A stretch of 5,921 nt of DNA from Suilimivivens sp964571145 (GTDB lineage: Bacteria; Bacillota; Clostridia; Lachnospirales; Lachnospiraceae): the NCBI GenBank assembly GCA_964571145.1, contig CAZNAP010000134.1, forward strand, positions 1-5,921, read 5' to 3'. A program made the position numbers and the translations under genes. The notes below the pieces were generated by a model, which was not told the DNA's origin, made no database searches, and saw nothing but the letters and a program-made list of their open reading frames with translations. Of the stretch, positions 3,703 through 5,921 are shown piece after piece (within the stretch, counting starts at the first letter, position 1; each line of letters begins with the position of its first letter).

Positions 3703-5628
3703 TTATTTCACTGTTTTCTTTGCATTTGCTTCCATAATTGTTCTGGAAACAATACGTTCTATAACCCCCACCGGAGGTGGCAGCATCAGCACATCGTGAA
3801 CATCCAGTTCCAAAGCTTTTTTCAAATTGACCATATTGCCTTCTGTGCAAATGGCAAGTGTTAAGAACTGTTTATCTTTGCTCTGTTCGGCAATTTGTTG
3901 GTAAGTGCGACCAGCACTTTCAAACACTTTTTTCGTCATATCCAAGCACACAACGCGAATACGCTCTTTATATAAATGATATAGTTTTTCTAAGTCTTTA
4001 GCATTCCAGGCCTGTGCAAATGCTGCGCCAGACGCATAAGTAAGTGCAATTGTGGAATAAACCTGAGCATCATCACTGCAAATAATGACCACCGGTTCAT
4101 CGTTATTAATAATCGGAGGTACTGTTTCTCCAAATACAACTGCTTTTCCTTTGCCGGTTCTTTTCGCCTCATACAGAGCTTGATCCGCTTTGGCAAACAA
4201 GGTTTCAAAATCAGTATCCTTTTCCGAAAATGCAAGTCCGATACTGATGCTGATACTGATACCAAACTTTCTTGTACAACTGACCATAATTGCCTTTATC
4301 AGCTCCACCGCTTTACTTTTCGCAATTTCCAGCCCATGGATTTTGGTCATCAAAACCACAAATTCGTCTCCGCCAAAACGTCCTACCACATCGGTTTTAC
4401 GGAAAGAATTGGTCATCTCATCGGCAATACATCGAATCACTTTATCCCCGACTAAATGCCCATGTTTGTCATTGACCTGCTTAAAATCATCCACATCAAT
4501 GACCAGCAAAGCTTGTCTCTCGTCCGGGAAAATATCCAATACACGTGAAGACAAATCCACGAAAGCCATTTTGTTCAGCAGTGCTGTGGCTGCATCCAAT
4601 TCCGGCTGTTGCCTGTACTTTTGTTCAATAATATCAAAAATAGATGTGCGACAACTGATTTCTATAACGTGATTTACCCTGGCCATAACCACTTCCTTGG
4701 TATAGGGTTTCGTAATATAGTCATAAGCACCTTCATGGAAAGCCTTTAGTTGGTCCACATCATCATCACTTGTGGTAATCATAATCTGTGGAATCATAGC
4801 AAGTGCCGGATCCTGCTTACAAAATCTTAAGAAATCCATTCCACCCATACCGGGCATAAAATTATCCACTAAAATGAGTTTAACTTTGCCTTTATTATGC
4901 TTTAAATAGAGCAAGCCATCCTCTGCATTGGAACAAGTATGAATATGATACAGTCCGGCAAAAATACTTTTCAGCAAGTCACGGCTCAATTCTTCATCAT
5001 CAATGATAAGAATCGTCATATTATGCTTGGTATCATCTCCGAATTCCCCCATACTCAGTTGTGCATTACTCTGCAGGAGCGTACTGATATAGCGTTCTTC
5101 ATAATCTTCTCTGGCAACCGGTTCCCCAAAAAGAAATCCCTGTGCGCAATCGCAACCTGCCGCCATCAGAAAATCCTTTTGCCGCCTATTTTCCACTGCT
5201 TCCGCTATAACAGACATACCCATCCAGTTGGTCATCTTGATAAGAGATGCAAGCATAATTTCATCATTTTCGGTTTTATCCTTAATAGGCATAAACCTCA
5301 TATCCAACTTAATTGCATCATATTTAAGTTCTTTCAGCATATTTAAGGACGCATAACCACACCCAAAATTATCCAAAATTACGGAAAAACCGGCATCATG
5401 TAGAAATTGAATTGCTTTTTGGGTTAATTCACCATTTTCCACATAAGCCATTTCTGTCATTTCTACTTGTATAAAGGACGGTAGTACCGCATATTTTGTC
5501 ACTATATTGAGTAAGGAATTCAGTGTTTCAGCACTATGTAAGCTCTGCACAGAAGCATTCACCGATATAGGAAAAAAAGGTGACCTGCCGCCTTCCAGTC
5601 GCTTAAAATCTGGCATACTTTCTCCCAC
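3703..5628 (-). CDS. EAL-REC-GGDEF-REC cyclic-di-GMP protein, main part after frameshift
   Basis: This frame carries most of a signalling protein whose N-terminus lies in another frame (5559-5855). Joined by one -1 shift they give 717 residues, used for numbering here. Domains: EAL phosphodiesterase (~11-255), receiver (~281-400), GGDEF diguanylate cyclase (~420-577), degenerate receiver (~588-708). EAL keeps E41, N100, E132, K183, E219 and Q239, but the DDFG motif reads D162-N163-F-G, so hydrolysis may be weak. The first receiver is intact (D286/D287, phosphoacceptor D331, T361, K383). The cyclase has GGDEF at 495-499, metal Asp454, and an RxxD inhibitory site (R486, D489), so cyclic-di-GMP synthesis with feedback inhibition is predicted. 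The last receiver keeps D639 but has Pro where Lys should be. The 5628 start is a GTG and conserved EAL sequence in this frame begins only at 5571, so it is not the natural start. An internal ATG at 5616, preceded by GGGAGA, might allow separate translation. Confidence 0.88.
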   Translation of the reverse strand: MGESMPDFKRLEGGRSPFFPISVNASVQSLHSAETLNSLLNIVTKYAVLPSFIQVEMTEMAYVENGELTQKAIQFLHDAGFSVILDNFGCGYASLNMLKELKYDAIKLDMRFMPIKDKTENDEIMLASLIKMTNWMGMSVIAEAVENRRQKDFLMAAGCDCAQGFLFGEPVAREDYEERYISTLLQSNAQLSMGEFGDDTKHNMTILIIDDEELSRDLLKSIFAGLYHIHTCSNAEDGLLYLKHNKGKVKLILVDNFMPGMGGMDFLRFCKQDPALAMIPQIMITTSDDDVDQLKAFHEGAYDYITKPYTKEVVMARVNHVIEISCRTSIFDIIEQKYRQQPELDAATALLNKMAFVDLSSRVLDIFPDERQALLVIDVDDFKQVNDKHGHLVGDKVIRCIADEMTNSFRKTDVVGRFGGDEFVVLMTKIHGLEIAKSKAVELIKAIMVSCTRKFGISISISIGLAFSEKDTDFETLFAKADQALYEAKRTGKGKAVVFGETVPPIINNDEPVVIICSDDAQVYSTIALTYASGAAFAQAWNAKDLEKLYHLYKERIRVVCLDMTKKVFESAGRTYQQIAEQSKDKQFLTLAICTEGNMVNLKKALELDVHDVLMLPPPVGVIERIVSRTIMEANAKKTVK

Positions 5629-5855
5629 ACATAGCAGTCCAGCTGTACAATCAGGCCACTTTGTTCAAAAGACTCCAGGAACTTACCCGGTAATATAATT
5701 CCTTTTTCAGGATGATACCATCTGACCAAGGCTTCTGCACCGCACAAATTATCGGTAGCCATATTAATTTTAGGTTGCAAAAAAACAACAATCTGCCCTT
5801 GGTCTAAAGCAGCCTGTTGCTCTTGAATTGAAATGAACATATAATTGTCTTCCAT
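5559..5855 (-). CDS. N-terminal fragment of the EAL domain, before frameshift
   Basis: A 98-residue frame that begins the cyclic-di-GMP protein continued at 3703-5628. It carries the opening of an EAL domain: VFLQPKINM (24-32), then AEALVRW (40-46) with E41 the EAL glutamate, HPEKGIILPGKF (48-59) and SGLIVQLD (66-73). Recognisable EAL sequence stops at GHLFF (91-95). The last three residues (LYR) are out of frame and a TGA follows. The other frame resumes exactly with PISVNAS, the expected next EAL segment. The ATG is supported by AGGGGAA 6 nt upstream and a TATAAT box. Alone it cannot form a working EAL barrel, so it is either part of a frameshifted product or the remnant of a broken gene. 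Confidence 0.85.
   Translation of the reverse strand: MEDNYMFISIQEQQAALDQGQIVVFLQPKINMATDNLCGAEALVRWYHPEKGIILPGKFLESFEQSGLIVQLDCYVWEKVCQILSDWKAAGHLFFLYR
5571..5578 (-). other. Frameshift site: seven-T run with -1 slippery heptamer
   Basis: In the coding strand, codons CTT TTT TTC give the pattern T TTT TTC, the X-XXY-YYZ form of a -1 slippery heptamer. A one-base backward shift yields HLFF-PISVN, exactly continuous EAL sequence, and one extra T would do the same. A purine-rich GGAAGG (+ 5591-5596) lies 13 nt upstream, a possible Shine-Dalgarno-like stimulator. A weak bulged hairpin may form downstream at 5542-5556. A sequencing error or a recent one-base deletion in the homopolymer are the simpler explanations. 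Confidence 0.7.
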
Positions 5856-5861
5856 CGCAAA

Positions 5862-5868
5862 TTCCCCT
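5862..5868 (-). promoter_or_regulatory. Ribosome binding site of the cyclic-di-GMP gene
   Basis: AGGGGAA on the minus strand ends 6 nt before the ATG at 5855. It fixes the natural start of the frameshifted gene at 5855 rather than within the downstream frame. Confidence 0.65.
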
Positions 5869-5881
5869 ATTTGTAAAATGT

Positions 5882-5910
5882 ATTATAACACATAAACTGA
5901 CTGTTTACCA
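5882..5910 (-). promoter_or_regulatory. Promoter of the cyclic-di-GMP gene with a possible operator
   Basis: A perfect TATAAT (5882-5887, minus strand) lies about 26 nt upstream of the ATG, preceded by TGTGT. The -35 position (5905-5910) reads TGGTAA, a poor match, so an activator or the upstream TG may compensate. An inverted repeat, TAAAC (5893-5897) and GTTTA (5903-5907), overlaps the spacer and -35 and could be an operator. The window ends 11 bp beyond. Confidence 0.5.
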
Positions 5911-5921
5911 TATATAAATTG

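Noticed and set aside
3563..3799. 78-codon plus-strand frame with repeated LWFPC segments
   Set aside because: The peptide repeat is only the translation of the 18-bp DNA repeat, and the frame runs into the opposite-strand cyclic-di-GMP gene.
4190..4672. 160-codon plus-strand reading frame
   Set aside because: It is antisense to the GGDEF coding region, whose conserved motifs fully explain this stretch.

Overview
The window is AT-rich and looks like the chromosome of an anaerobic, low-GC Gram-positive bacterium, most likely Clostridia and possibly Lachnospiraceae. The reasons are strong AGGAGG-type ribosome sites, sigma-A-type promoters, a Firmicutes-type uracil phosphoribosyltransferase, an [FeFe]-hydrogenase-derived sensor, and cyclic-di-GMP signalling proteins with REC modules. 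The taxonomic call is inference from protein style, not from a database match.

Layout. Positions 1-322 are non-coding: four 14-bp tandem repeats (1-56), five 15-bp tandem repeats (121-195), then a good promoter (255-283) and ribosome site for upp. upp (323-970, + strand) encodes uracil phosphoribosyltransferase. Positions 971-1463 hold no convincing gene but are dense in structure. They contain a perfect 29-nt direct repeat and four 38-39-nt inverted-repeat units sharing the same ends (TTGGGCA...ATACCCAA). They also contain an intrinsic terminator (1336-1370) between the convergent upp and hydrogenase-like genes, and a smaller hairpin (1405-1426). Positions 1464-3413 (- strand) encode a soluble protein: two ferredoxin clusters, an [FeFe]-hydrogenase H-cluster domain, another Fe-S domain and a methyl-accepting chemotaxis signalling domain. 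Positions 3414-3702 are intergenic, with a candidate promoter, inverted repeats and a four-copy 18-bp tandem repeat. Positions 3703-5855 (- strand) encode an EAL-REC-GGDEF-(degenerate REC) cyclic-di-GMP protein whose reading frame is broken inside the EAL domain at a seven-T run that has the form of a -1 slippery heptamer. Its promoter lies at 5882-5887.

How the parts fit together. upp is housekeeping pyrimidine salvage and looks unrelated to the rest. The two minus-strand genes are both signalling proteins. One is built to sense H2 or redox state and pass the signal through a chemoreceptor tip. The other integrates phosphorylation inputs and makes (and perhaps degrades) cyclic-di-GMP. A shared role, hydrogen or redox sensing that controls movement and sessile behaviour, is an inference from adjacency and domain content only.

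The observations most worth following are the hydrogenase-chemoreceptor fusion with its proton-relay residues replaced, the frameshift at a slippery site in the EAL domain, and the unexplained repeated-hairpin region after upp.
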